The notes: generated by a model not told the origin, from the sequence alone. A DNA stretch of 64,000 bases from Fragum whitleyi (GCA_948146395.1 OX411543.1:54106017-54170016), one strand, 5' to 3'; counted from the stretch's first letter, positions 23,641 through 35,225 are shown. Program-made: numbers and translations.

Positions 23641-23845
23641 GCTCTCTTACATTGATGTGAAGAAAGTATTCCCCTTTTTATATGATGTGAAAATGAAATG
23701 TTGTTTGTAGTGATTGGCAGATTATTCGATTATAATCGATAATCAGTCGGTTTAGGCTACCAATTGTGATAATTGAATAAGAAATTTCATAATCGATTAA
23801 TCAGTTCCTAACACATAAATGAAAGCCATTTTAAACGTATTTGAT

Positions 23846-23912
23846 GGCTCAGTGTGAAACAGTTGTATCTGCCTATATGTTTATAGGTAGATACAACTGA
23901 TTCCCACTGAGC
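23846..23912. repeat. Palindrome
   Basis: CAGTTGTATCTGCCTATA pairs with TATAGGTAGATACAACTG (one mismatch), and the outer GGCTCAGTG with CACTGAGCT. Confidence 0.8.
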
Positions 23913-24932
23913 TAACGAGCTGGTAGATAAAAATGCAGAATGAGTACTTAGGTCACGAGTGTTAACTAAACTTTCACATTCTATTCTTCAAGGGATGACA
24001 AGAAAACGATTGTACAATCGATCATTAGTTGATTTACTCTTCCAACTAAAAAGCTATTTTTGATCGTTATTTAAAACAGATTGTTCAACACTAGTCATTT
24101 GCCATTGCATGATATTTTCAATATTTTCAAATATGCGCTGAGCAAAGCCTCGGACCAGTATGTGCGTCCGCATTTTTTATTTATTTATTTTCTTACTTTT
24201 TTTCTTTGCAAAATCCGGAACCAACATCATAGGGCTACTTTTCAAGATACAGCAATAGTTTAAAGTATTTTGGTGGACAAGCATTAGGTGATTCTGTATG
24301 CAAAATATGAAAGCTTTGAGCCTGAAAAGTTTGGTAGGAGGAGACCGTGGCAACCAGAGTTCCGCATTGATTCCAGTTCTGTGATGTTTTTGAAAGCGCT
24401 TTACCAAAGCATCACTCATGAAGAGTTGAAATCTGATGGATAGTTAGGGAGGTAAAGATTTTTTTTTAATTTGGGAACGGGGAGACGGATGCTGGAAAAC
24501 TAACCAATCACAATAGCTTACCTTGAGCACTTCATGCTCATGTGAGCTCATAAACATGAGTTTTTCAAATTAAGACTAAACATTTAAAGTAATAAGGCAA
24601 GTCGTGCTTTGTACGTTCAGATACTTAGGTAATTAAAGAACTAATTTCTCATTGAAAAGAAATGACAGAAACTGAAAGCCGATAGAAAATGTCCTGTTAG
24701 TTGAATCAGCTATTTTCTGCTTAACATGGAAGAGGTAATCAAGATTTTGTCCATAAAATATTCATTTTTCATTTCAGAAAGAAGGTAATTGGTCGGAAAT
24801 GAGGGAATGAGATCTGTAATAGTACAGTCTACTCTTTCAAGGACGTAACTCCCATTACACAGTTTACGGAACTGCGTAAAGGAAATAATCATATGTTGAA
24901 AAATTATCGTTGTTGAATGATCAGAACATCGA
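23913..24932. other. Unassigned DNA
   Basis: No supported gene or repeat family. Confidence 0.4.
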
Positions 24933-24961
24933 AACTACAGCTTATTCAAGCTGTAGTTACG
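24933..24961. repeat. Palindrome shared with 19962-19992
   Basis: AACTACAGCTT..AAGCTGTAGTTA with a 4-5 nt loop. Confidence 0.8.
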
Positions 24962-25279
24962 ATGCTTTGATTATTCACCAACGCTCAAATCATAAAAAGG
25001 AAGCGGACGGAGGGCATTCATCTTATGTCACAGTGCACATATTGCCTTTATCCCATGTATTCTTTGGTTGTTGTCTTCTGGATGCGTATGAATTTCAAAG
25101 TCCTAGATACGCCTATGCCTGCAAAAACTGTTAAATTAGATAAAGACAAAATAAGATGGGCTCTGTTTTACCGATCTCCAATTTACAATTAAAAATTAAG
25201 TAAATTAAGATAGATGCTAAGAGAATAATGGTGGCTTGATAAGCAATGTCTGATCTAGGATGTGGCGCGAAGAGCAACT

Positions 25280-25930
25280 GTTATATAGAAATTGTTATAT
25301 CGCATCTGTGTTAAAAAGCTTGCTTTGAAAATTTGCCCAGGCATCTGTGACCATAATATCAACATTTTTTTAGATTCATTACTGTTATATTCATTTGAGT
25401 GAATGTTTATTTCTCCTAACATTTTAAAAAGAATTGAAAATTCTTGGTTAAGTTTTTATGTGCATTTTTTGTTTATTTTGTAATAAATCTGTTTTTACCT
25501 AAGGTTTGCTTTGAAACTTTGTATATTCTTCCTTGTCCATAATATCAGCATGCTTACAAAGGGTCATTACTGTGACATTCATTTAATGTAACCAATATTA
25601 GATTTGAAAATGCATGTTATATTCCTTATGCGTATTATGATAATATTCTGAAGCTCTAAACATGATTCAGTGACCATTATATCAGTCTCTTGACAAAAAT
25701 TTCTTCCTCAAGTGTGATATTCATCAATAGGAATTTTAACCCATTAAGACCTTGGACTTACTGGTTAAGGTTTAAATGCAACTGCCATATTCTGACATAA
25801 TCTTTAACCACTGAAACTATTCATTTGAAACTTTAGTGACCAAAATATCAGCCTCTTTGCAAAGATTCATTACTCTGACTTTCATTTAAAGAAATTTTTC
25901 CGACTGTGACTTTCTGGTGCCCAGAAAAGT
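25280..25930 (+). repeat. Four degraded ~135-187 bp direct repeats
   Basis: The pair CCATAATATCARCAT and TCATTACTGTKAYATTCATTT, or close variants, recurs near 25352, 25539, 25674 and 25845. Strongly diverged, non-coding. Confidence 0.65.
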
Positions 25931-25984
25931 TAAGGTTTGTAGTCCACTGACAGTCCTTATTTTCACTATCAGTCAGTTGCAGTC

Positions 25985-26238
25985 TGGCTTTATCCTTTGC
26001 TGTTTAATCTCTGCTTTTTACGTGCCTGTGATTTTATGATTGAGAAATCATTGCGAAAAAAGAAGAAATTGCTTCTGACGAGCAATTTCTTTGCTTCTGA
26101 CGAGCGATTTCTTCTTTTTCCACACTATTTTCTACCGTACAGAATGGTTATTTTTCAAATAAAATCCATTTTAAATTTTCGTCTGCAAAACCTTTGAATT
26201 TGGACAGGTCCAAAATTTTATAAAACAGGAAAGTGTTA
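25985..26238. mobile_element. piggyBac-like MITE P2, copy 1
   Basis: Ends CCTTTGCTGTTTAATC..CTGCTTTTTACG and AAATTTTATAAAACAGGAAA..GTTAA, with a hairpin around AGAAGAAATTGCTTCTG / GAGCAATTTCTTTG and AGCGATTTCTTCTTT near 26060-26120. It matches 44059-44287 in the opposite orientation, where the TTAA borders are intact. Confidence 0.75.
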
Positions 26239-26394
26239 AACACATGCATGTAATACTTTGCAATACCTTGGAAATTATGTCTATTTCCTGAGGATATTCC
26301 AGTTATTCACATAAAGCATGAAGATTTCTGATATTTTCTTATTCTTTGACATCATAAGCTGAAGTTGGATGAGCAGCGTAACGTCTGAAAAGAA

Positions 26395-26500
26395 GTTGTG
26401 GTAGTTCTTGTGTGAGAAATACCAGGAGTACATAGTTAGGTGCTCCATGCACTCAAATATGACTTAAATACTGTTCACATTACATGTGGTATTAAAACCA
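26395..26500 (+). mobile_element. SINE 3' fragment
   Basis: GTGTGAGAAATACCAGGAGTAC and TTAGGTGCTCCATGC match the SINE core; the 3' end is decayed. Confidence 0.6.
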
Positions 26501-26926
26501 ACCTGTGGAAAAATACTTGTATTGATCCAAGTTTGTGTTCTCAATGCCTTCAAATTGGTCACTCAGGAAAAATCATTCATATTTTGTGGCATGTTCATGG
26601 GAAATCAGGTTTAGCTCAGACATAGCCAAAATAGGCTACCAGATTAAACAACATACAAAAATACCACAACTTTAAGGCTTATATTTAGTCAGGAGTTTTT
26701 GTTGGTGTTTTTTTTAAAATATGCAATTGAAAGAGATATGGAAATACAGATTGTCTTATCTTGTGTTTTATCTAGACAAGTAAAGATGATTTTCTACTTG
26801 TCCTGGATCAAAATGATCTAATCAATTGAAAAAAGTGAATTGATAAATTTTGAGTAAACATTGCTTTAATGAAGAAAGCGTGGACCCCAGCATATTCTTT
26901 ATTACATTTTCCCCGCCCTTTATAAT
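26501..26926. other. Unassigned DNA
   Basis: Nothing recognised between the SINE fragment and the iteron element. Confidence 0.4.
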
Positions 26927-26954
26927 AGGGCTGTCACACCTTAACGTTTTAGCC

Positions 26955-27375
26955 AGCGTGTGCGGAACGTGTTGGATTTTTTATAACACGCTGCGAACAC
27001 GTCGGGTACGCTATGGACACGTTCCGCACACGCTATCGGCACGCTGTAACACGTTGGCACACGTTGCGATACGCTGAGTATCTCATAAAATTTTGTGCAT
27101 GCTTAAAATTTCTCAGCGTGTGCCGAACGTGTTGGAACACGCTCCGCACACGTTCCGAACACGTTCCGAACACGCTCAGCACGCTAGAGACACGCTAGGA
27201 GCTCGTTCACTTACGCTACGGACACGCTAGAAACACGTTCCGCCAAAAGTTTAACGTGCTTCGAGCGTGTCTCCAGCGTACTGGGAACGTGTGCATAGCG
27301 TGTCTTCAGCGTACTGAACGTGTGTCTAGCGCGTTGCCAGCGAGTTCACAACGTGTTTCTGGCGTATGACAGCGT
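26955..27375. repeat. Left iteron array of element X, alternating orientation
   Basis: Blocks by orientation: AGCGTGT/AACGTGT at 26955-26975; ACACGCT/ACACGTT at 26985-27076; AGCGTGT/AACGTGT at 27114-27133; ACACGCT/ACACGTT at 27137-27240 with perfect 11 bp steps (GAACACGTTCC repeated); AACGTG/AGCGTGT at 27253-27370. About 35 motif copies by eye. Large inverted segments result, e.g. 27137-27240 against 27253-27370. Confidence 0.85.
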
Positions 27376-27614
27376 TTCAGTTTTCAATGAAAATATAAAA
27401 GTTCCGCTGCATGTTTGTCTTGAATTTCTAGCATCAGCTTCTCGTAAATAAATAAATTTGTGCATGTAAGTGTGTATGACTCTTTTGACATGTTCATATC
27501 TGCATGTTTCCTCATGACCAGTCTAAGAATGACTTGAAAACTCGATTATAAGAAGCATTCTCTATATTTGACGATGAACGATTTCGTTCAAGTCATATAA
27601 ACAAAACTTACATG

Positions 27615-27636
27615 TATGTTATGTTATGTTATGTTA
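27615..27636. repeat. (ATGTT)n microsatellite
   Basis: Four to five copies of ATGTT inside the unique core of element X. Confidence 0.9.
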
Positions 27637-28324
27637 TAAGCTGTTTGTCTTTTCTTCCATATAAATCCTTTACGGATTTTCTTAATTCCTTAGATTGTCG
27701 AGGTGGAGAATGTAGCCTAAATGTGTATTAAACATTGCGTTTATAGCTTTACAAGTGCGTCTGCTCTTTGGTTAGAATAACAATACGTTCGCGAAAATAC
27801 AAACATTCATTCGTCTCATTTGATCATTATCAATATACCAAAAAGACAAGTACATCGTTGTACCTAGTGGACATAATACAAGACGTGTTTTACTCTATTC
27901 TGCTCTGTTCAGAATATTTGATTCTATTATATGTACTACAAGTTTGATATTTGGTATACCTTTTCTCCCTTAATATAGGACTAGCTATTCAAGATTAAGA
28001 GAGGTTGTAGAAAGTCATCCTACATGGTAGAGCATATGGAGGAAGAAAGGAGTGCATTATGACAAGTAGTTCCTTACCCTTTCGCTATATTTTTTCGAGT
28101 GAAAAGTACTAGAAGCTTTAATCAGCCTGTAATCTTATAAGATTGTTATATGCATGTTTTCATATGTAACAGGTGCCAGTGTACCTTTCTTTTCGTCTTT
28201 TCCTATTTTTCTTTTACATGAATCAACATACTGTGAATTTGAATAAGTGTAGTGGCCGGTGGCCTGTTTATATATTAAAAGAATGAATTTAAAGTGGTAA
28301 TTTCTTGCAGAATTTATATTTACA

Positions 28325-28600
28325 TCCAAAACACGCTGCGAACACGTTATAACACGCTAGAAGCGCGTTACAAACACGCTAAGCACGTTCTGAGGACGTT
28401 ACGAGAACGTTGGACACACGCTCAAGAACGTTGGTACACGCTGAGATACGCTATCAACACGTTCTGGACACGTTACTCACGCGTTACTCACACGTTCAAA
28501 CTCGCTATGAACACGCTACAAGCGCGTCGTGAATTGACAAAAAGAAAATTTTTAGGTCAGCGTATGCCGACGTTTTGCGGACTTAGTCGATTTCTCCAAC
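28325..28600. repeat. Right iteron array of element X, single orientation
   Basis: About 25 copies of ACACGYT or ACGYT cores, e.g. ACACGTTCTGG, ACACGTTACTC, ACGCGTTACTC, ACACGTTCAAA in succession at 11 bp steps, all in the same orientation until the terminal repeat. Confidence 0.85.
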
Positions 28601-28644
28601 GCGTTAGGCACACGCTGGCTAAAACGTTGAGGTGTGACAGGGCC

Positions 28645-29087
28645 ATTACACATTAATATGTCACTTAGATCAATATAGTATTATACAAAGATTTGCTCTG
28701 GTATTTACTTGACCATGGACAAAGGGCATAGAAAAATGTACTTATCAGCAAGTAAAAAGCCCATGTTTGACAAGTTTGGAGGAATTCTACACCATTGCAA
28801 TTGAGCCTCAAACCAGGATTCTATGGGATTTAGTGCCACAACAACTGTCGGAGGTATGTAGGTCAATACTTTATGTAAAGTATCTATGTCATGAGGTTAA
28901 TAGTTAGTCAAGAGCAGCGTTCTTTCTATTCATTTGTGTATAAGTCAGAGCCCAAAACAGATTCCATGGTGTTATTCAACAAATTTATCAGAAAGCCTTG
29001 ACAAGTGATGCCAGTACATAGTGCATAATAGTTGTGTCTTTCAAGTAGAAAGCCGAACTGAGGTTCAATCCTTTGCATAATCCTCTA
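28645..29087. other. Unassigned DNA
   Basis: No supported feature. Confidence 0.4.
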
Positions 29088-29479
29088 TACATTTAATAAC
29101 ATTGTGAGATTGACATTCATCTCAATCAAACCCATTCGAAATCACTCTCTCAACGCTACAATCATTCATCCCATTCACTCACTAAAACCATTCAAAATCG
29201 CTCAAATTTCACTGAAAAAGAATTAACAACGTCATTCAAAATAAATAAAGCTAGAAAAAAATCACGATTTCATCGACAAAATTCAAATTGTAAGTGTCTG
29301 ATAGGTTCTTGAAGTAAGCTATTTATAAGAATTGTTTGCATATTTCATTAAAGGGAGGTAATCAATATCGCTAATTTTGTTCATCCTTCATCAAACTCGC
29401 TTCACAAACTCATTTAATTTCACTCCAAAATAATTTCAAAATCATTCACCTTGTCAATTTCATGATGTTGTTAACTTTA
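29088..29479 (+). mobile_element. Tc1/mariner-type MITE M1, copy 2
   Basis: Left end TACATTTAATAACATTGTGAG and right end GTCAATTTCATGATGTTGTT..AACTTTA; internal AAAGGGAGGTAATCAATATCG as in the other copies, but the second arm of the internal hairpin is lost. Confidence 0.8.
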
Positions 29480-29589
29480 ATTATATTCAAAATATCGCAA
29501 AGTGATGATAGTCATGAAATAAATTCACCCATTTTTACCATACATGATTTGAGGAGACACATTTTTTTTAAATAGGAGATGATTGTAAA

Positions 29590-29860
29590 ACATTTATGCC
29601 CTCCATAAGAGCAAATTGATGGCCCATTCTTTTACAATGAACAAAGGACAATAACTCAAAAAATAGATTATGGATAGAGTTATGGCTCTTGTGCACTGCA
29701 ATTTGCCTCGTTGAGATCTATCCACCTGCGAAGTTTCATCATTCTAGCCTGCATACTCTTAAGATAAGCTCTGGACAAAAAAAAGGTCGACCGACTGACC
29801 GACAGATGAAAAGCAATATACCCCCTGTTCGTGAAAGGGGGCATAATAAACACAAAAAGA
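29590..29860 (+). repeat. Dispersed repeat ending in GACCGACAGATG
   Basis: GACAATAACTCAAAAAATAG, TGCGAAGTTTCATCATTCTA and a GTCGACCGACTGACCGACAG tract, ending ATATACCCCCTGTTCGTGAA. The style (a '...AATAACTC..' start and a CCGAC-rich end) matches dispersed repeats I know from bivalve DNA. The open frames on both strands are incidental. Confidence 0.55.
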
Positions 29861-29967
29861 AGACAACACTTTTTCAAAAGATTTTATAGTGTTTCCCGTT
29901 TATGAGGAAAAACACAGTAATAGCGCAGTTGGATTTGAGGTAATGATTGATAAATATCAAATTATTC

Positions 29968-30065
29968 ATAATTTGATGCTCCAGCCACCAGGTTATGACT
30001 CCAATACTAATCACTATAATAGGGGTTACACATGGTTAAGTGGAGCTAAAACTCAATCAATACAT
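29968..30065 (+). mobile_element. SINE 3' fragment, decayed
   Basis: TTGATGCTCCAGCCACCAGG followed by ATATGACT-like sequence and GGAGCTAAAACTCAATCAAT, corresponding to the SINE 3' end. Confidence 0.5.
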
Positions 30066-30235
30066 TAATGCAATTGAGGTAACATTTGTTTTCATTGAAG
30101 AATTAGTTGTTTTTATCAGCCGACAATGCTCTCAATATACAATCTTTGGATAGAGAGGATAGGGTTTTTTTAGAATAGTAAGAGTATAATAACTTTGCTC
30201 TCTTTTAATAGTTACAATCCAGATTGTATCCAGGT

Positions 30236-30430
30236 GTTGTGTCCGTGGTCCAGTGGTAGAGCGTCGGCCTCTTGACCAAAAGGTCCTGAGTTGGATTCCC
30301 TGGAGCCGCTATCGATCTTGGTACTTTCATAGGCCCACACATTCGGCGCGAGTACTGGTGAATATTCCAGGAAGCAGAATCGAGAGGGATTAATCTAAGT
30401 TGTAAGAACTTGTTTCCCAATTGATGTAAA
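30236..30430 (+). mobile_element. Second tRNA-derived SINE family, near-complete
   Basis: The tRNA-like head has a clear A box (TGGTCCAGTGGTAGAGCGTC, 30246-30265) and a B box (CTGAGTTGGATTCCC, 30287-30301). The body contains GGCCCACACATTCGGCGCGA, GTACTGGTGAATATTCCAGG and AAGCAGAATCGAGAGGG, and a TTGATGTAAAAATAATAGG tail. It is unlike the SINE at 16790. Not a functional tRNA: the acceptor stem does not close and the anticodon arm is poor. Confidence 0.75.
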
Positions 30431-31396
30431 AATAATAGGTTGAACCAACCAAACAATCCAAATTTATAGTTCCCTGTTGTTTGTAATATATTTGTCAATT
30501 CAAAATAAAAAATTAAAGTAAATTGTATTCGTGTCTGAAACGAAACAAATCATTTGGAACTCGGTATACCCGATGAGGTGTTCAAAAATCATTGTTTAAA
30601 GGAGAGATTTTAAGTTAGGAGGGCATTTAAATTGACCAAAGAGAAAGAAACAAAGCCCTCAACTACAATAATTGCTCTAAGGTGGCTGTTTATGGCAATT
30701 TGAAGTGAGTTAAAACCGTTTTGCACAAAATTTTTACTTCAGTTTGTTTGATTTCTAATTGCAAAACTGTTGTAGCTCAAACCTTTGCAAGTAAAACATT
30801 TGAAATAAATCTTACATGATGTTGATTAATGGTATATAAAAGAGCTTAAATCAGCTATATCATATATGCCTGCAATTGTACAAAACGACTTTTAACTTTT
30901 GCGTCATTAAGTTTTATCCTCTCCTGTTATAAATATACATATATCTGCGTTATAACTGAAATATTGGTTGAAGGAGCGTAAACCCCATTCAAACAAACAA
31001 AAACATGATGCACGATTAAATAGCTGTAAATGTTTTTTCCCCAAGACCTGAATCAAATTTTTAAATATTTGATTAAAAATCGTCTTTCGCCTTTTGTAAC
31101 ACCTGGTTTTCATATTATCAAGAAAGAAGAAAAAATCCAGTTCGCAAATGATCACCATATGTCTTTTCAATTCGAGATTTTTGGTAAGATCTGCTTGTTT
31201 CAGACAGAGCCACCATTACGCCCCCTTTAAATTCACAAATCGAACCCATCCCTGCGTTCAGGATGCAAAAAATATTTGCGAAGGTTAAGAAAGTTCACCC
31301 CACAAAGCAGAGTAAAATTCCCCAATCGCTTCGCGACCATTTAATCCTGGAAACAGAGCATACTTTATCATCAAATAATATGTTAGGTGTTATATA
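30431..31396. other. Unassigned AT-rich DNA
   Basis: No gene or repeat family supported. Confidence 0.4.
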
Positions 31397-31584
31397 TACT
31401 TAGCGTCACTAAAAAGGTACCAACCAAAACACCCTTGGGTCTGTCGAATTGTACCATCTTATGCTTTATGGCGAGTATCATGTTAATGGGTCTAAAGAAA
31501 TTAACACATGTATAAACAATAATATTCGTGTATAAGGAAATATGAAATTTATTACTGATGATAATTTTCTAGTGACGCTGAGTA
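31397..31584. mobile_element. Tc1/mariner-type MITE with TA borders
   Basis: CTTAGCGTCACTA at 31399 and TAGTGACGCTGAG ending at 31582 are 13 bp inverted repeats with one mismatch, extended by A-rich bases, and each is flanked by TA. The element is 184 bp and non-coding. Confidence 0.8.
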
Positions 31585-31592
31585 TACATGTT

Positions 31593-32775
31593 ATTATTGA
31601 CAATATGTACAGCGCTTAATGAAGCAATGGGGCGAGTTCTCAGGAGCACATTAAAGTGAAATAAATCCACACGAGAGATGCTATATTGTAAATTACATAT
31701 TTTTATGAAAAATATTTATCTGTGAAAATATTATAAAAATACATCCTAAACGAAGTTAAACCTCATTCAATTCCCTTTTCTTTTTTTATATTCTAATTAA
31801 ATCACCATCTATTTATCGTTATGAGAACATATATGTCAAATTTTCTTAGAAATCTCTGGTGCCTGTTAGGCGCTTTATGAGTAAAATAGAACACTTCACT
31901 CAATAATATAATTTTCACATTTTCGTGTACTTTATCCTGTCACTAGCTGTAAATATTGCCTGATAAAAGGGTGTATGATAAACTTGTTGATATCAGGCCA
32001 CTTGATCACGTGACAGCTTTATCATGTAACTTGGTCACGTGGCCTGTCGGATCTTCTTTTGCGACTGTAAGGTCTGAAAAAACAATCCTCCCAAACACGT
32101 TTTTTTTTCTTCTGAATTCGAGTCCTGACTTCGGTTAAAATTATTTCACTCGATCATTTTATTGTTAAAAATCAAATCGCAACAACATCGATGGCGTAGT
32201 ACATGATATATGACGTAGTCTATAAAATTGTGACGAAGCCGTCTTGCGTGCTTACATTCAACCTCGAAATCTGTTGGAATTATTGACATTTATTTGTGGA
32301 TGGAATCAACGTACATTTTATTCGACAAGGAGCATTTCTCAGATAGTAGATTTGCGTCTAGTCTCAATCTATATATGACCTCTGATTAAGAGCTAGAAAG
32401 GCGTTGAAATGATGTTTGCTTTTAACTGCATGGCAACAAAACCTGGGAATAAAACAGACGGTTGTGAGGGCGATTGAATAGAAACCAACCCGATTCACAT
32501 CTACTTATTCATGAATATAATACGTAAATATTGTTTGAATTGCCTTTAATTAAATATTTTCTTACTACAGCATCAGCAATAGTCACAATTATTATGTAGT
32601 AGTGTTAAAATATTTTTCGTTTTCTTGAAAAAGGCAATTTTTGCCGAAATATTGAAATACTGAGTGTTTTATTAAATGTTACATTTATCGATATCGAAAT
32701 GAAGTGTATTGTAAAATTTTCTAGGTGATTCGGCTTCTGATAGTACTTTGTTCTTCATAAATACGCGCGAAGAAG
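31593..32775. other. Unassigned DNA
   Basis: No supported gene. GATCACGTGACAG and GGTCACGTGGCC E-box words lie at 32003-32044, without a gene to regulate. Confidence 0.35.
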
Positions 32776-32777
32776 GA

Positions 32778-32816
32778 AAACAACAACAAAAACAAAACAA
32801 AACAAAACAAAAAAAA
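32778..32816. repeat. (AAAAC)n-rich tract
   Basis: CAACAACAAAAACAAAACAAAACAAAACAAAAA. Confidence 0.9.
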
Positions 32817-32859
32817 TCGTTAAATGCTTTCCGATGCTTTCCGATCATCTAAGTAGATC

Positions 32860-32928
32860 TTTGGGGAATTTTATAATTTGATGACAAAACGCAGTAAAAC
32901 ATAACAAATTATAAAATCCCCACTATTA
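32860..32928. repeat. Imperfect palindrome
   Basis: TGGGGAATTTTATAATTTG pairs with CAAATTATAAAATCCCCA around a 25-30 nt loop. CRE-like words (GACGTCA) follow near 32978. Confidence 0.7.
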
Positions 32929-33244
32929 ACCTTTCGCTGAATTTGTTTTTCGCAACGTCATCACCAGTAATGCTAGTGACGTCACAAAAACCCACGTTCG
33001 ATTTGACGCGCTTTAATATCATTTCCCCCCGAGGTCTTTATCGTAGAAACGCCGAAAGTTCCCCCGAGTGTAAAAATGTAAGACAGTAAATTAAAAATCC
33101 CCACTTTTGATCGCGTTAGATAAATTATTTATCATTTAACGACGCTTTTAACGACGCTTCACTTGGTTGAATAACGACTTTATTATCACTTTGTCTGAGT
33201 GCCTTTCTGATTCCGTTTAATTTTTGAGTATAGAATTTTGTTGT

Positions 33245-33447
33245 TTGTTTGAATGGGGGTTTACGCCGCTTTCAACAATCGTTCAGCTGTATCGCGGCGG
33301 CTGGAGCACCTTAAAATGGATTCCTGATTTTGCACCAGTACTACCATTACATCCTTCCCTAGCCCCAAGCTGCTATCCTACATAGGTCTACGACTTATCG
33401 ACCCATTGGCGAGAGACAAATAGTCGGAAAGAATGAGTACCTCCGTT
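33245..33447 (-). mobile_element. SINE copy, lacking most of the tRNA head
   Basis: Plus strand reads GGTTTACGCCGCTTTCAACA, CGGCGGCTGGAGCACCT, and ends in GTCGGAAAGAATGAG, the reverse complement of the SINE body and of its ACTCATTCTTTCCGAC junction. Confidence 0.75.
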
Positions 33448-34083
33448 TGAGGAAAAACTAATCACGACCCAAGGCTTTCGTACACCATTGGAAACCTTAA
33501 CTTGAATAAGCCAAAATGACGAAAACATATGACTTCCCTTTAAAAAAGTATATCCCTTTCGTTATTGTTTTTAAATTGAAGATTCGCGCCTTTTGGTATT
33601 CTAACTTTATTGTTATTTTGTTTTGAAATCATTTTGCAATGAACTGAACATTATTTTATACTGAGGTTAAATGCATTTGGTTATAAAATTGTAAACCCTC
33701 TTGAAAATTGTGTTATATAGATTCACGGGCAATTCATCCTTTCCAACGATACATGAACTTGTTCCGACAGGGTCAATGGAATTTAACTTGGGAGTTAACA
33801 TTGCCACAGAAGCTTTAGTGGTTCAACGTTTATTTCTTTCATAGCGTACTTTATAAAAATCGGGATATTTAGTTGGAAAGTGAGAAGAATCTAGCTGCAA
33901 GCAATTTTTCTTTTTCTAACAATGTTATAACCTGACCTTTCTCTGTCATTACATAACATTTTAACTGTCTTTTGTCATTTGAATCATTTTTTTAAAAGAT
34001 TCAACACATGACACTTAGATATTTAGTACGTCATTGACGATTTAAGTTTGTTGCCTGAAATGCACCATCTTATGTCTAAAATG
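33448..34083. other. Unassigned DNA
   Basis: No supported feature. Confidence 0.4.
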
Positions 34084-35225
34084 CATTATACACACCGTAC
34101 AACCGGTTGCGGCGATGACGGGTGAGAGTCAACGATGACAGCATCGGAACATTATGCCGAGGAGACGGTAGGTCAAATAAATTTGTTCGTGTAAATAAAC
34201 GATTGAAGCTTTGGTATTCTAAAGCAGATGAATGATCGTGTAAGTATTCAGCGCTTCTATAAAATAAATCTTTACTCATATCCCTCCCAAATAAGGCCAC
34301 AATCATTGATTATTTCGGAGGTTTCCCATGAAAAGTTACGAAATTAGACTTTATGCTCTCAAATTTCGCCTATCTCTCAATAAATGCTAGTATAACTTGT
34401 ACACAGCTAAAGTCTAAACATCTGCCGATATTTCTTTCAAATTTGAAGCCATAATTAAAAAAAATAAACACACAGCGGGTCCCCAAAGACGACATGTAGT
34501 AAGAAAAATGTTGCCTCTGTAGACAGTCGGAATTTCACGGGGTTGCTTAGATGACAGAACTGAATTATTTGTGATTGCCGATGTCGACAGACCCATATTC
34601 AGATTCTCGCATAAAAATGATCATTTTTGGTGTCGTATTTTTCAATAACACACCAAAACAATTTAGATCGACATACATGCTGACATTCATGACCACCATT
34701 TTTCAAATGATGTGTCATATCGAAAAATAATTCAAGGGATTTAATGTAGGATTTCAAATACTCACAAACAATGGAAAAAACAGTTGTGATCAGACTGAAT
34801 ATCTCGTATACGTTTTTTACTTGTAATTCCAGTGACTTAGTATACATTCGACGAGCCAAAAAAGCATTTATATTGGAAAACATAGTTGGCCTGTCTTTCA
34901 TTATCTTTCGTTAACTTTCGATAATATCCACCAGTTCACAAGAATGATTTTTATTTTAGATGAAATAAAATCTTGCTAACATAGCCAGAGATCGAAAAAG
35001 GAGAATTATGAAAAATGAAAAATCTATCCGTAACTTTTCTTAAACCTATTTTTATTTTATGTAAAGGCCACTGGGGATATAGCTCATTCTATTTTGTTAT
35101 CACGATTGGTTATATAATGTAATGTGTTACATAATGTGACTTGAATGTAATGTTTGCCTATTTTTTATCCATATAAGGAAGTGGGTTTCGAATACTGAAG
35201 AAGGTAAGCAGGAATATTAAATGAG
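34084..35225. repeat. Left arm of a large inverted duplication
   Basis: It matches 37105-38302 in reverse complement almost throughout. Outer edge: ACACCGTACAACCGGTTGCG (34092) with ACCGGTTGTACGGTGT (right arm). Inner edge: GAAGAAGGTAAGCAGGAATA (35199) with TATTCCTGCTTACCTTCTT (37107). Differences are point changes and small indels; e.g. the arm pair at about 34770 and 37608 differ by a 1 bp indel. Frames inside (100 codons at 34599-34901, 60 at 34414-34596, 76 at 34076-34306, minus strand) are not preserved in the other arm, so I do not call them genes. Confidence 0.9.

Larger units (their letters stand above)
26927..28644. mobile_element. Non-autonomous element X: 37 bp TIRs and 11 bp ACACGYT iteron arrays
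   Basis: The two ends are inverted repeats of about 37 bp with four mismatches: left CTGTCACACCTTAACGTTTT then AGCCAGCGTGTGC (from 26932), right complement of GCACACGCTGGCT..AAAACGTTGAGGTGTGACAG (to 28640). Next to each end lie arrays of a degenerate unit ACACGYTNNNN (or its complement AACGTGT/AGCGTGT) at mostly 10-11 bp spacing: 26955-27375 on the left, in blocks that switch orientation, and 28325-28600 on the right. The centre (about 27380-28320) is unique AT-rich DNA with an (ATGTT)n run and no protein-coding signal. The sharp ends argue for a transposon mobilised in trans. Class is unresolved: I see no clear target duplication, and the GG/CTGTCACACC tip is only loosely like PIF/Harbinger ends. 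Confidence 0.8.

Noticed and set aside
26955..27375. CRISPR array-like regular short repeats
   Set aside because: Units are 10-11 bp, degenerate, in both orientations and without unique spacers; the setting is an animal genome and there are no cas genes.
30236..30310. Functional tRNA gene
   Set aside because: A and B boxes are present but acceptor and anticodon arms do not fold properly and a SINE body follows.
34076..34901. Minus-strand ORFs of 60-100 codons in the inverted duplication arm
   Set aside because: The other arm has frameshifts and stops in the same frames, and the frames are in different phases with no splice sites that join them.
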